A stretch of 64,000 bases of DNA, from assembly GCF_000018145.1 (NCBI RefSeq), contig NC_009952.1:1488001-1552000 (forward strand), read 5' to 3'. A program made the position numbers and the translations under genes. The stretch's first letter is position 1; every line of letters begins with the position of its first letter. Origin of the DNA: Dinoroseobacter shibae DFL 12 = DSM 16493. GTDB lineage: Bacteria > Pseudomonadota > Alphaproteobacteria > Rhodobacterales > Rhodobacteraceae. Under the pieces are notes generated by a model. It was not told the origin of the DNA, ran no database searches, and saw nothing but the letters and a program-made list of their open reading frames with translations. Of this stretch, positions 25,897 to 37,194 are shown piece after piece.

Positions 25897-26609
25897 TGTT
25901 TGGGTTTGTGGCGAAACACCGAGGGGTCTGGCCAGTCAGTTGGATGTGTGACGCGTTCGGTGTGTCACGGATCGGCTTCCATGCCTGGCTGACGCGAGCA
26001 CGCAGCGACCGGTCGATCCGCGACGAAGAGCTGTCGGCGGCGATCCGTGCCAGCTTTCTGCGATCGGACCGGACCTATGGTGCTCCACGGGTCTGGCACG
26101 ATCTTCTCGAAGAGGGCTATTCCTGTGGGTTGCATTGCGTCGAGCGATTGATGCGGCAAGCGGCCTTCAGAGCTCGTCCAAAGCGTCGGCAACCACCGAA
26201 AGACGAGGGCACGAGGTCGATCATAGCTACCAACGTGCTTGAGCAAGAGTTCGATGCAAACGGCCCTAACCAGAAATGGGTGGCCGACTTCACCTATGTC
26301 TGGACGGCTGAGGGCTGGCTCTACGTCGCGGCCGTCATTGATCTCTTCTCGCGCCGTGTCGTCGGTTGGTCCATGAGCGATCAGATGACGTCCCAGATGA
26401 TCACGGACCCCTTGATCATGGCGATCTGGCGCAGAGGCCGAGCAAAGGAGCTGCTGCACCACTCGGACCAAGGCAGCCAATACACCAGCGAGCCGTTCCA
26501 AAGGCTAATGGCTGATCACGGCATCACCTGTTCAATGAGCCGATCGGGAAATGTCTGGGAGTTCAAGCTGGTCCGTGCAGCGGATCAAACGATCCGGGGG
26601 ATCGTTTGA
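25896..26609 (+). pseudogene. IS3-family OrfB transposase, 3'-truncated
   Basis: A DDE transposase of IS3 type: WMCDAFGVSRIGFHAWLTR, YGAPRVWHDL, PNQKWVADFTYVWTAEGWLY (first Asp), VIDLFSRRVVGWSM, LLHHSDQGSQYTSE (second Asp) and HGITCSMSRSGNVW. After SGNVW the normal continuation with the catalytic Glu (DNAxxESFFxxLK) is lost, and the frame runs into EFKLVRAADQTIRGIV and a stop inside a stem-loop. The element is therefore inactive, truncated at about 26560. It sits at one edge of the tRNA-Ser element scar. Confidence 0.88.
26585..26609. repeat. 11-bp inverted repeat at the IS3/res junction
   Basis: TCAAACGATCC and GGATCGTTTGA are perfect inverted repeats around a GGG loop. The structure lies exactly between the broken IS3 OrfB and the start of the restriction-subunit homology. 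It has no T-tract, so it is a poor terminator. It could be the end of another mobile element or a recombination site, which is inference. Confidence 0.6.
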
Positions 26610-26618
26610 AGGCGCAGA

Positions 26619-28045
26619 ACGCTGAACGAACAGATTGACGCGGTTGCCAAGTTTGGGATGCTCAAGCCCGACATCTCTAACGACATCACCGGCAACCTTG
26701 CGCCCCGGATCGAGTTGCGTCCCTATCAGCGCACGGCGCTGGAACGCTGGCTGTTCTACATCGACAAGTACGACGGACGGCCCAAGGCCCCGCACCTGCT
26801 GTTCCACATGGCCACGGGCAGCGGCAAGACGGTCCTGATGGCGGCACTGATCCTGGACCTGTACCGGCGCGGCTACCGCAACTTCCTGTTCTTCGTGAAC
26901 TCGGCCCAGATCATCGAGAAGACCAAGGAAAACTTCCTTAATGCCGCATCGGCCAAGCACCTGTTCGCGCCCACGATCCGCATTGACGACAAGCCCGTGG
27001 ACATCCGCGCGGTGGACACCTTCGACGCGGTGTCAGGCGATGCGATCAACATCCACTTTACCACCATCCAAGGGCTGCACACGCGGATGCAGGCCCCGAA
27101 AGAGAACGCCGTCACCATCGAGGATTTCCGCGACTACAAGGTGGTGATGATCTCGGACGAAGCACACCACCTGAACGCAGAGACCAAGAAGACGCTTACG
27201 GAAGGCGAGAAGGCAGAGAAGGCCAGTTGGGAAGGCACGGTATCCGAGATTTTCCGCCAGCACCCCGAGAACATGCTGTTGGAGCTTACGGCAACCGTGG
27301 ACCTGAGCCACGATGCGATCCGCGCGAAGTACGCCGACAAGATACTCTACGACTATTCCCTGCGCCAGATTCGCGAAGACGGCTATTCCAAGGACATCGA
27401 GTTGCGGCAGGCCGATTTACCACCGGCGGAACGGATGATGCAGGCAATGGTTCTGAGCCAGTACCGCCGCAAGGTGGCCGAGGCGCATGGGCTGCATTGC
27501 AAGCCGGTGATCCTGATCAAGTCCAAGACGATCAAGGACAGCGCCGATAACGAGGCCGCGTTCACGGCGATGGTGGCCGGGCTGACGGGCGAGGCGCTGG
27601 ACGCGCTCAGGGCGGCCTCTGAGGGCGATGAGACCCTTTCTCGGGCCTTCACCTTCATCATGGATGAAAGGGCCATGAGCGGTGCGGATTTCGCCCGTGA
27701 GCTACAGGGCGATTTTGCCCCCGAGAAGGTGGTGAACGTTAACAACCCCAAGGATTTGGAAAACAGACAGATAGAACTCAATGCCTTGGAGGACCGCGAC
27801 AACGAGATACGGGTGATCTTTGCCGTCGATAAGCTGAACGAGGGCTGGGACGCGCTGAACCTGTTCGACATCGTGCGGCTGTACGATACGCGCGACGGCA
27901 AGGCCAACAAAGTGGGCAAGACCACAATGGCCGAGGCTCAGTTGATCGGACGCGGTGCCCGGTACTTCCCCTTCATGGCTCCGGACCAGCCCGACGCGGC
28001 GCGGGAAAAAGCGCAAGTATGACAGCGCGGTGGACATGGGCAGCA
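26619..28045 (+). pseudogene. type III restriction enzyme Res subunit (SF2 helicase), frameshifted and truncated
   Basis: The readable part (ATG at 26658, stop at 28022, 454 residues) is an SF2 helicase of the type III Res kind: LRPYQRTALERWLF (Q-motif area), FHMATGSGKTVLMAA (Walker A), MISDEAHHLNAET (DEAH box), LLELTATVD (motif III) and AEAQLIGRGARYFPF (motif VI). Homology begins slightly before the ATG (LNEQIDAVAKFG). At 28006-28010 a run of five A shifts the frame: without the extra A the reading is EKRKYDSAVD, as expected for this family. Soon after, about 28045, homology ends, so the C-terminal nuclease half is missing. No modification (mod) gene is present, so this is not a working restriction system. 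Confidence 0.82.
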
Positions 28046-28368
28046 AGTTCTTGGCGTGGGGCCTGAAGGGACCGATCTGGCAGGCCGGTATCGTTCAGCG
28101 TCTCAACATACGCATCCAGCGAGGCCGCGAAGTAGCTTCGCACAATCTCGCGCATCTCGTCTTGTCTGAGCCTCGCCAATGCCTTGTTATCCCGAACCAA
28201 TCGCCCGCATGATGCAAGATGGCGGGCCAGATCGCCAGCACGATCTGGGCACTTCGTGCGGAGGGAAATCCGAACGGTTCTGCGACTTTGGCGGTTGAGG
28301 GCAGGCAAGGGCCAGTGGTTGTAGTAAATCCCGTGGCGTGATGGAGATAGGTATGTGGACAGTTTCAT
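28040..28368 (-). pseudogene. tyrosine recombinase (integrase), N-terminal fragment
   Basis: From an ATG at 28368 the minus strand reads MKLSTYLSPSRHGIYYNHWP, then RTVRISLRTKCPDRAGDLAR and LRQDEMREIVRSYFAASLDA. The HGIYY...VRISLRTK pattern is the arm-binding N-terminus of phage-type integrases. The catalytic domain (R-H-R-Y) is gone: after about 105 residues the frame runs tail-to-tail into the broken res gene. The start lies 70 bp from the 3' end of tRNA-Ser, the classic position for an integrase whose element used that tRNA as attachment site. Confidence 0.65.
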
Positions 28369-28437
28369 GGGCGTGGTGGTCCACTTTGTGTCGCACTTGC
28401 CTGCCCAACTCTTAAGTCGCTGATCTATATGAAAATG

Positions 28438-28527
28438 GCGGAGAGACAGGGATTCGAACCCTGGGTGGGCTTGCACCCACAACGGTTTTCGAGACCGCCC
28501 CGTTCGACCACTCCGGCACCTCTCCGC
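28438..28527 (-). tRNA. tRNA-Ser (CGA)
   Basis: The minus-strand product is 90 nt: acceptor stem GCGGAGAG paired with CTCTCCGC, anticodon loop CTCGAAA (anticodon CGA) closed by a GGT/ACC stem, a long variable arm (TTGTGGGTGCAAGCCCACC) typical of class II tRNAs, and a T-loop GGTTCGAATCC. CCA is not encoded. The 3' end faces the broken integrase, marking this as an integration site. Confidence 0.97.
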
Positions 28528-28679
28528 GAAGGGTCTGTGGCGGATCGTGTAGCCGCGCCGCGCCGGGGGTGCAAGGGGGAAGCCGCCTCAAGTCTTCACA
28601 TCCCGGACAAAACCCGCAATCGCCATTGGAAACTGCGCCGCCGTCCCATATTTCTAGTGCAACAACTCTCGGAGGTCCC

Positions 28680-29501
28680 ATGCTGCGTTCCGCTGTCGCG
28701 CTTTGCGCCTGTCTTGCCCTTGCGCCCCTGCCTGCGCTCGCTACCCCGCGGATCGACGCGTTGCTCGATGCGGTGGGCATCCAGCGGATGCTGGAGCTGA
28801 TGCGAGAAGAGGGGCTGGTCTACGGCACGGAGCTGGCCGAGGATTTCCTCGGCGGCAACGGCGGCCGGTCCTGGGATGCGGCGGTGCAGGATGTCTATGA
28901 TCTCGACAGGATGCGCCTGCGTCTCAAGGAGGGATTCGAGGACAGCATGGACGAGGACCTGCTCGACCCGGTCGAGGCGTTCTACACCTCCGAGACCGGC
29001 ACCGAGATCGTGTCGCTGGAACTGGCGGCGCGGGAGGCGTTTCTCGACAAGACGCTGGAGGATGCCACCAAGGCGCGGATCCCCGAACTCGAAGCAGAGC
29101 ACCCCGAGACCTATGCCCAAGTGACCGAATTCATCGAGGTCAACGACCTGGTGGAGCAGAACGTGGTCGGCGCGCTGAACTCGAACTACGCCTTCTACAT
29201 GGGGCTGATCGATGGCGGCGGCTTTTCCGGGGATCTGAGCGAGACCGCCATCCTCGCCGATGTCTGGGGCCAGGAACCCGAGATCCGCGCCAGCACCACC
29301 GAATGGCTCTATGCCTTCCTGCTGACGGCCTACCTGCCGCTGGAGACCGAGGCGATGGAGGACTACCTCGAGATGTCGCGCTCCGAGGCGGGGCAGGCCT
29401 TCACCCGAGCGCTCTTTGCCGGGTTCGACGAGATGTTCATCGAAATCTCCCGCAACCTCGGGGCCGCGGCCTCGCGCTTCATGGCCAGCGAAGAGTTGTG
29501 A
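28680..29501 (+). CDS. DUF2059-domain secreted protein
   Basis: A 273-residue protein with a Sec signal (MLRSAVALCACLALAPLPAL, cleavage after ALA at about 22). The mature part is acidic and largely helical, with a DUF2059-like core near residues 85-150 (DPVEAFYTSETGTEIVSLEL) in which a helix pair precedes FYxSxxG. The function of this family is unknown and its location is probably periplasmic. GGAGGTCCC lies before the ATG. It is a single gene between tRNA-Ser and the rplU promoter. Confidence 0.8.
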   Translation: MLRSAVALCACLALAPLPALATPRIDALLDAVGIQRMLELMREEGLVYGTELAEDFLGGNGGRSWDAAVQDVYDLDRMRLRLKEGFEDSMDEDLLDPVEAFYTSETGTEIVSLELAAREAFLDKTLEDATKARIPELEAEHPETYAQVTEFIEVNDLVEQNVVGALNSNYAFYMGLIDGGGFSGDLSETAILADVWGQEPEIRASTTEWLYAFLLTAYLPLETEAMEDYLEMSRSEAGQAFTRALFAGFDEMFIEISRNLGAAASRFMASEEL

Positions 29502-29531
29502 GGCCCAAGCCCCCCGAGGCCCGGACGGGGC

Positions 29532-29560
29532 TTGACTTGCAAGGGGCTTTTGACAATAAG
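29532..29560 (+). promoter_or_regulatory. probable sigma-70 promoter of rplU-rpmA
   Basis: TTGACT and AATAAG, separated by 17 bases, resemble -35 and -10 hexamers. They are about 150 bp upstream of the rplU ATG and directly after the DUF2059 gene. The -10 matches four of six consensus positions. Confidence 0.4.
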
Positions 29561-29706
29561 CCACCGTCCGGACAGGTGATCGCCTGGCGGGCTCTAGAAA
29601 TGTCGCCCGATGTGGGCGCGCTGTTCGCGGCGGGATGCGCAAGGCAGACCACGAACACCGGCAGGGCCGGGGCCACAGGACGCGGGTAAAAATGAAGGAA
29701 GATCAT

Positions 29707-30357
29707 ATGTTTGCGGTCCTCAAGACCGGTGGCAAGCAGTACAAGGTTTCCAGCGGGGATATCCTGCGCGTGGAAAAACTGGCCGCCGAAGCGGGTGAAA
29801 CCGTTCAGTTCAACGAGATTCTCATGGTCGACGGCACCGTCGGCGCCCCCCTGGTGGATGGGGCCGGTGTGCAGGCCGAAGTGATCGAGCAGATCAAGGG
29901 CAAGAAGGTCATCCATTTCGTCAAGCGTCGGCGGAAGCATGGCTCCAAGCGCACCAAGGGCCATCGCCAGCAACTGACGCTGCTGCGCGTGACCGACATC
30001 CTGGCCTCCGGCGCAGGCGCGACCGGCGTGAAAGCCGCCGTGGGCGCAGGCTCGGTCTCCGGTGCCGCCGTCGAAGCGGCCGCACCTGCGCCGAAGAAAG
30101 CCGCGCCCAAGAAGGCGGCCCCGAAAGCCGACGCGCCCAAGGCCGAAGCGCCCGCAGGCGCGGACGACCTCAAGAAGCTGTCGGGCGTGGGCCCGGCGCT
30201 CGAGAAGAAACTGCTGGAGGCGGGCGTGACCACCTTCGCACAAATCGCAGCATGGACCGACGAGGACGTGGCTGCTATGGACGAGAAACTGTCGTTCAAG
30301 GGCCGGATCGAGCGTGAAGGCTGGATCGCTCAGGCCAAAGAACTGGCAAACGGCTGA
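29707..30357 (+). CDS. rplU: 50S ribosomal protein L21 with helix-hairpin-helix extension
   Basis: Residues 1-103 are ordinary L21 ([40 protein letters not shown]), an early-assembling protein on 23S rRNA. L21 is usually about 105 residues, but this one has 216. After an Ala/Lys/Pro-rich linker (about 125-158), the C-terminus has a helix-hairpin-helix-like domain ([20 protein letters not shown], then [20 protein letters not shown]). Such long L21 forms occur in Rhodobacterales. The extension probably contacts nucleic acid, which is inference. rpmA follows after 15 bp. Confidence 0.96.
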   Translation: MFAVLKTGGKQYKVSSGDILRVEKLAAEAGETVQFNEILMVDGTVGAPLVDGAGVQAEVIEQIKGKKVIHFVKRRRKHGSKRTKGHRQQLTLLRVTDILASGAGATGVKAAVGAGSVSGAAVEAAAPAPKKAAPKKAAPKADAPKAEAPAGADDLKKLSGVGPALEKKLLEAGVTTFAQIAAWTDEDVAAMDEKLSFKGRIEREGWIAQAKELANG

Positions 30358-30372
30358 TAGGAGGCACGACCA

Positions 30373-30642
30373 ATGGCACATAAAAAAGCAGGCGGTTCAT
30401 CCCGGAACGGGCGCGACTCCGCGGGCCGTCGCCTCGGCGTCAAGAAATTCGGTGGCGAGACCGTCATCCCCGGCAACATCATCCTGCGTCAGCGCGGCAC
30501 CAAGTGGTGGCCGGGCGACAATGTGGGCATGGGCAAGGACCACACCCTCTTTGCGACCGTGGAAGGCAACGTGTCGTTCAAGAAGGGTTTCAAGGGCCGG
30601 ACCTTCGTATCCGTGCTCCCGGTCGCCGAGGCCGCCGAGTAA
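30373..30642 (+). CDS. rpmA: 50S ribosomal protein L27
   Basis: An 89-residue L27: [40 protein letters not shown] and [20 protein letters not shown] are the conserved blocks. The flexible N-terminus reaches the peptidyl-transferase centre. It begins directly with MAHKKAGG, so no N-terminal cleavage sequence of the Firmicutes type is present. It is second gene of the rplU-rpmA unit and is followed by a strong terminator. Confidence 0.98.
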   Translation: MAHKKAGGSSRNGRDSAGRRLGVKKFGGETVIPGNIILRQRGTKWWPGDNVGMGKDHTLFATVEGNVSFKKGFKGRTFVSVLPVAEAAE

Positions 30643-30674
30643 GCCGACCGCACTTCAGGAACACGCGTCCTGAC

Positions 30675-30701
30675 GGACCGGCCCCAAAGGCCGGTCCTTT
30701 T
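30675..30701 (+). terminator. Rho-independent terminator after rpmA
   Basis: GGACCGGCC and GGCCGGTCC form a perfect 9-bp stem with a CCAAA loop, followed by TTTT. It begins 33 bp after the rpmA stop and closes the rplU-rpmA unit. Confidence 0.9.
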
Positions 30702-30768
30702 CGTTTTGGCCCCGCGGCATATGCAATCGCAGCATTCCGTCCCGCATCGCGCAACCCGAAAGTCCCCC

Positions 30769-31377
30769 ATGAGCGTCGCCATCGGCAGTTTCCTCGTTTT
30801 CGCCGCCAGCCAGGTCGGAACCCCCGGCCCGGCGAACATGGCGTTGATGGCCACCGGCGCGCGGTTCGGGCTGCGTCGGGCAGTGCCGTTCCTGGCCGGG
30901 GTGATTGCGGGCAAGCAGTTCATCATCTGGCCCATGGGGTTCGGCCTGCTGGCGCTCGGCACGAGGCAGCCATGGATTTTCGAGACCCTGAAATGGGTAT
31001 CGGCGGCTTATATCTGTTATCTTGCCTGGCGCGTGACCCGGTTGCGTCTCGGCACACCCGAGGCCGAAGGCGCCCCCGCGCCGGGATTTGCCGCCGGGCT
31101 GATCGTGCACCCGCTCAACCCCAAGGCCTGGGCGATGATCACCGCGGGCTTCACCAGCTTCACCGCCCCCGGCACGCCTGCGCTGCAGGCCACGCTGACC
31201 ATCGCGCTCTGCCTTCTGGCCTGCCAGATCGTGCTGCAGCCGATCTGGGCCTGGGGCGGGTCGGCCATGGCGGCCCGGGTCGCGGGCACCGCGGTGGAGC
31301 CGATCTTGATGTATGTCCTGGCGGGCCTGACGCTCGCCAGCGTCCTTTATGTGCTGTTCGGAGGAGGACCAGCATGA
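30769..31377 (+). CDS. LysE/RhtB-family transporter
   Basis: A 202-residue inner-membrane protein with about six hydrophobic segments. The family signature [20 protein letters not shown] near residues 14-33 is the LysE/RhtB PGP motif, and a second conserved block is [19 protein letters not shown]. Members export amino acids or related compounds. It overlaps the next gene (ATGA at 31374), so it is co-translated with a GNAT acetyltransferase. The ATG at 30769 begins the family N-terminus. The substrate is unknown. Confidence 0.88.
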   Translation: MSVAIGSFLVFAASQVGTPGPANMALMATGARFGLRRAVPFLAGVIAGKQFIIWPMGFGLLALGTRQPWIFETLKWVSAAYICYLAWRVTRLRLGTPEAEGAPAPGFAAGLIVHPLNPKAWAMITAGFTSFTAPGTPALQATLTIALCLLACQIVLQPIWAWGGSAMAARVAGTAVEPILMYVLAGLTLASVLYVLFGGGPA

Positions 31378-31913
31378 GTTACGAAACGATCGCACCCGCA
31401 GCGGCCATTCCGGCCAAGCGATTCATCCTGCGGCCCCTGCGGGCGTCGGATGCCGGGCTGATGGCGCTCTATACCAGCGACAAGCGCGTGGCGGAGGGCA
31501 CGACATCGATCCCCCATCCGCTGCCCCCCGGTACGTCGGAGGCCTTCATCGCCCGCGTGATCGCACCGGGCAGCGACGAGATCGTCTGGGCCATCGACGC
31601 GTCGGAGTTCGGCGGGGGGGAGCTGCTGGGCGTGATCTCCCTCAAGCGCATGGACCGCGGCCAGTCCGAGATCAGCTACTGGGTGGCGCCCGCCTGCTGG
31701 AACGCCGGGTTCGCGAGCGAGGCGGTGCACGCGCTCGTGGATGCCAACCCCTTGGCGAACAAGACGATCTTCGGCGCGGTCTTCCAGGACAACCCGGTCT
31801 CGGCGCGGGTGCTGACCAATGCGGGCTTCGACTATCTCGGCGATGCGGAGGCGTTTTCCGTGGCGCGCAACGCCAAGGTGCCGACCTGGACCTACCTCAA
31901 GACCGTGGACTGA
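31374..31913 (+). CDS. GNAT family N-acetyltransferase (first of three)
   Basis: A 179-residue RimJ/RimL-type GNAT enzyme. FILRPLRASDAGLMALYTSD begins the fold, SEISYWVAPACWNAGFASEA is the acetyl-CoA-binding motif A region, and QDNPVSARVLTNAGFDYLG is the motif B-like C-terminal block. Substrates of this group range from protein N-termini to small molecules and cannot be told here. It starts inside the lysE stop codon and is followed after 4 bp by another GNAT gene. Confidence 0.87.
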   Translation: MSYETIAPAAAIPAKRFILRPLRASDAGLMALYTSDKRVAEGTTSIPHPLPPGTSEAFIARVIAPGSDEIVWAIDASEFGGGELLGVISLKRMDRGQSEISYWVAPACWNAGFASEAVHALVDANPLANKTIFGAVFQDNPVSARVLTNAGFDYLGDAEAFSVARNAKVPTWTYLKTVD

Positions 31914-31917
31914 GCCG

Positions 31918-32423
31918 ATGCAGACGCCGGGCCACGTTCTGACGACGGCCCGGCTCTGCTTGCGCCCGGTCGTCGATGCCGACGCCGCCGCGATCGTCGC
32001 GGCGATCCACGATTTCGAGGTGCTGCGCTGGCTTTCCCGTGCGCCCTATCCCTACGGGCTGTCCGATGCCGTGGACTTCATCGCCAAGAACCGCGGCAAC
32101 GCGGGCGAGGTCTGGATGATCCATGACGCGGGCGGTCTTGTCGGCTGCATCGGGCGGCGTCGGGAATTCGGCTACTGGCTGCGGCGCGCCGCCTGGGGGC
32201 AGGGCTATGCCACCGAGGCATCGCGCGCCGTGCTTGCCCATCATTTTGCCGCCCCCGATGCGCCGGGGTTGCTCTCGGGCTACCACGCGGGCAACACGCG
32301 GTCGGCCCGGGTGCTGAGCAAGCTGGGCTTCACGCCCTGCGCGGACCGTCGCATCACGCCGCTCTCCACCGGGCAGGAGGTCGTCATCAAGGGGATGTGG
32401 CTGGACCAGGAGGATTACGTGCC

Positions 32424-32427
<4 letters not shown>
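31918..32427 (+). CDS. GNAT family N-acetyltransferase (second of three)
   Basis: A 169-residue RimJ/RimL-type GNAT: TARLCLRPVVDADAAAIVAA at the start, EFGYWLRRAAWGQGYATEAS for acetyl-CoA binding, and YHAGNTRSARVLSKLGFTPC near the end. It is of similar length and fold to its two neighbours but clearly divergent in sequence, so the three are not a recent tandem duplication. Start ATG 31918 is 4 bp after the previous stop, and its own stop overlaps the next start (ATGA). Confidence 0.87.
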
Positions 32428-35079
<2,652 letters not shown>

Positions 35080-35176
35080 TCGCCCCCGGCTTGGCTGTCC
35101 GAAAATTGCACATTTATTGAACGAATCGGTGAAATATGCCACTTTATTAGCCTTATACGACAAAAGGCTTTTAACC

Positions 35177-35812
35177 ATGAAACTTGTAACCTGCGCGGCC
35201 GCAGTCCTTTTTTCCGCGGCCAGCGCCCCCGCCGCCCCCGTCACCTACGACTTCGAAGCGTCATTTTCCTTCCGCTCCAGTGACGTTCCGACAAACTCCG
35301 TCGCTGACGCGGCCGAGGACCTTGGAAATCTCTCGGGCAGCTTCACCTTCGACGATGAACTGCTTCGGACAGAGACCGGCGATACTGGTCCCAGTCCGAA
35401 CTTTACCCGCTCGCTCTATTCGGTGATCGATTTGCGGGTCGATGGCCTCGATCTCTCGGGCGTCGCACTGCCGGACTTGTTTCGGATCGAAGAGAACGAC
35501 GTCAATGACACCGTGGGACTGGTTTATGAGGTCGACCCGCCTGCGGTGTCCTGGGAACGAGTGAGCCTTTTTCTCATCGACAACACGCGCACGGTTTTCG
35601 ACTCCATTGATCTGCCGGACACGATCGACCTTGCGGATTTCGACCTCGTTCAACTTTACTTCTTCGGCGCGAACGCGGACGGCGGGTTTGAGCGGACAAA
35701 TTTCACCATTACATCCCTGTCCAAGGTGGCGCCAATTCCCTTGCCGGCCGGTGGGGCGTTATTGCTGAGCGGCCTGCTCGGGATGGTGCTGATGCGGCGC
35801 AGGCGGACCTGA
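35177..35812 (+). CDS. secreted protein with VPLPA-CTERM-like sorting tail
   Basis: A 211-residue protein with a Sec signal (MKLVTCAAAVLFSAASAPAA), an acidic beta-rich middle, and the C-terminal tripartite tail IPLPAGGALLLSGLLGMVLM followed by RRRRT. The PLPAGG motif, hydrophobic helix and basic end are the VPLPA-CTERM variant of the PEP-CTERM exosortase signal, common in Rhodobacterales exported proteins. The middle has no recognised fold. Its AT-richer leader (35100-35170) contrasts with the neighbours and probably holds its own promoter. It separates proB from proA. An in-frame upstream ATG at 35117 lacks signal-peptide character. Confidence 0.8.
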   Translation: MKLVTCAAAVLFSAASAPAAPVTYDFEASFSFRSSDVPTNSVADAAEDLGNLSGSFTFDDELLRTETGDTGPSPNFTRSLYSVIDLRVDGLDLSGVALPDLFRIEENDVNDTVGLVYEVDPPAVSWERVSLFLIDNTRTVFDSIDLPDTIDLADFDLVQLYFFGANADGGFERTNFTITSLSKVAPIPLPAGGALLLSGLLGMVLMRRRRT

Positions 35813-35829
35813 GCTGGCCATCAGATCGA

Positions 35830-35857
35830 AGCCCCGGTTTCGCGCCGGGGCTTTTTC
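35830..35857 (+). terminator. Rho-independent terminator
   Basis: AGCCCCGG and CCGGGGCT form an 8-bp stem around TTTCGCG, followed by TTTTT. It lies just after the VPLPA-type gene and before proA. Confidence 0.88.
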
Positions 35858-35914
35858 GTTGTCGGCGGGACAGGAGCGGGGTATTTCCTGCATCCAACAA
35901 AGGAGGCGCGAACC

Positions 35915-37180
35915 ATGAAAGACTTCGCCGATATCCCCGCCCTGATGGCCGAGATCGGGACCGCCGCAAAGGCGGCCGCTGCGGAGTTGGCCTTTGCCCC
36001 GGCAGACCAGCGCGCGCAGGCGCTGACGGCCGCCGCCGATGCGGTTTGGGCCCGGCGGGACGAGATCATCGCAGCCAATGCGCGCGATCTGGATTATGGT
36101 CGCGACAAGGGGCTGAGCCCCGCGATGATGGACCGGCTCGCGCTCGACGAGGCGCGCATCCAGGGCATTGTCGACGGGTTGCGCGCCGTGGCCGCCCAGG
36201 ACGACCCCGTCGGCGCGGTTCTGTCGGAATGGGACCGGCCCACGGGGCTGCATATCCGCCGGGTGCGCACGCCCCTGGGCGTGATCGGCGTAATCTATGA
36301 AAGCCGGCCCAACGTCACGGCGGATGCGGGCGCCCTGTGCCTGAAATCCGGCAACGCGGTCATCCTGCGCGGCGGGTCCGAGAGCTTCCATTCCTCAAGC
36401 CTGATCCATGCCTGCCTGAGGGACGGGCTGCGCGCCGCAGACCTGCCCGAGACCGCGATCCAGCTGGTGCCGACCCGCGACCGGGCCGCGGTGGGCGAGA
36501 TGCTGACCATGACCGATACGATCGACGTGATCATCCCCCGGGGCGGCAAGGGCCTCGTGGGCCGGGTGCAGGCCGAGGCCCGCGTGCCGGTCTTCGCCCA
36601 TCTCGAAGGGATCTGCCACATCTACGTGGATGCCGACGCCGATCCCGATAAGACCGCCCGCGTGATCCTCAACGCCAAGACCCGGCGCACGGGCATCTGC
36701 GGGGCGGCCGAATGCCTCCTGGTGGACCGCGCCTGGTACGACCGGAACGGCGCAACCTTCATCGCGGACCTCATCGCGGCCGGGGTCGAGGTGCGCGCGG
36801 ACGACACCCTGCAGGCGATCCCCGGCACCGTCCCGGCCAAGGCCGACGATTTCGGCCGCGAGTTTCTCGACATGATCATCGCCGCGCGGGTCGTCGACGG
36901 GGTGGACGGGGCCATCGCCCATATCCGGCGCTATGGCTCGCAGCATACCGACTGCATCCTGACCGAGAACGACGCCACCGCCGCGCGTTTCTTCCAACGG
37001 CTCGACAGCGCGATCCTGATGCGCAACGCCTCCACCCAGTTCGCCGATGGGGGCGAGTTCGGCATGGGGGCGGAGATCGGCATCGCCACGGGCAAAATGC
37101 ACGCCCGCGGCCCGGTGGGGGCCGAGCAGCTGACCTCTTTCAAATACCTGGTGGAGGGTGACGGCACGATCCGCGCCTGA
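35915..37180 (+). CDS. proA: gamma-glutamyl phosphate reductase
   Basis: A 421-residue NADPH-dependent reductase, second step of proline synthesis, making glutamate semialdehyde. [40 protein letters not shown] and [19 protein letters not shown] are family blocks, and the catalytic Cys is in [16 protein letters not shown]. The C-terminus ([40 protein letters not shown]) is intact. GGAGGCG precedes the ATG. It is separated from proB by the VPLPA-type gene and its terminator, so it is probably transcribed from its own promoter. Confidence 0.97.
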   Translation: MKDFADIPALMAEIGTAAKAAAAELAFAPADQRAQALTAAADAVWARRDEIIAANARDLDYGRDKGLSPAMMDRLALDEARIQGIVDGLRAVAAQDDPVGAVLSEWDRPTGLHIRRVRTPLGVIGVIYESRPNVTADAGALCLKSGNAVILRGGSESFHSSSLIHACLRDGLRAADLPETAIQLVPTRDRAAVGEMLTMTDTIDVIIPRGGKGLVGRVQAEARVPVFAHLEGICHIYVDADADPDKTARVILNAKTRRTGICGAAECLLVDRAWYDRNGATFIADLIAAGVEVRADDTLQAIPGTVPAKADDFGREFLDMIIAARVVDGVDGAIAHIRRYGSQHTDCILTENDATAARFFQRLDSAILMRNASTQFADGGEFGMGAEIGIATGKMHARGPVGAEQLTSFKYLVEGDGTIRA

Positions 37181-37194
37181 CCCCCCCGGGCCGC

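Noticed and set aside
26658-28022. An active type III restriction or other defence system
   Set aside because: The res gene lacks its nuclease half and has a frameshift, no mod gene is present, and the neighbouring integrase and IS3 genes are also broken.
29502-29706. A structured L21 leader RNA upstream of rplU
   Set aside because: I could not find a conserved-looking stem arrangement, only a plausible promoter and a standard leader.
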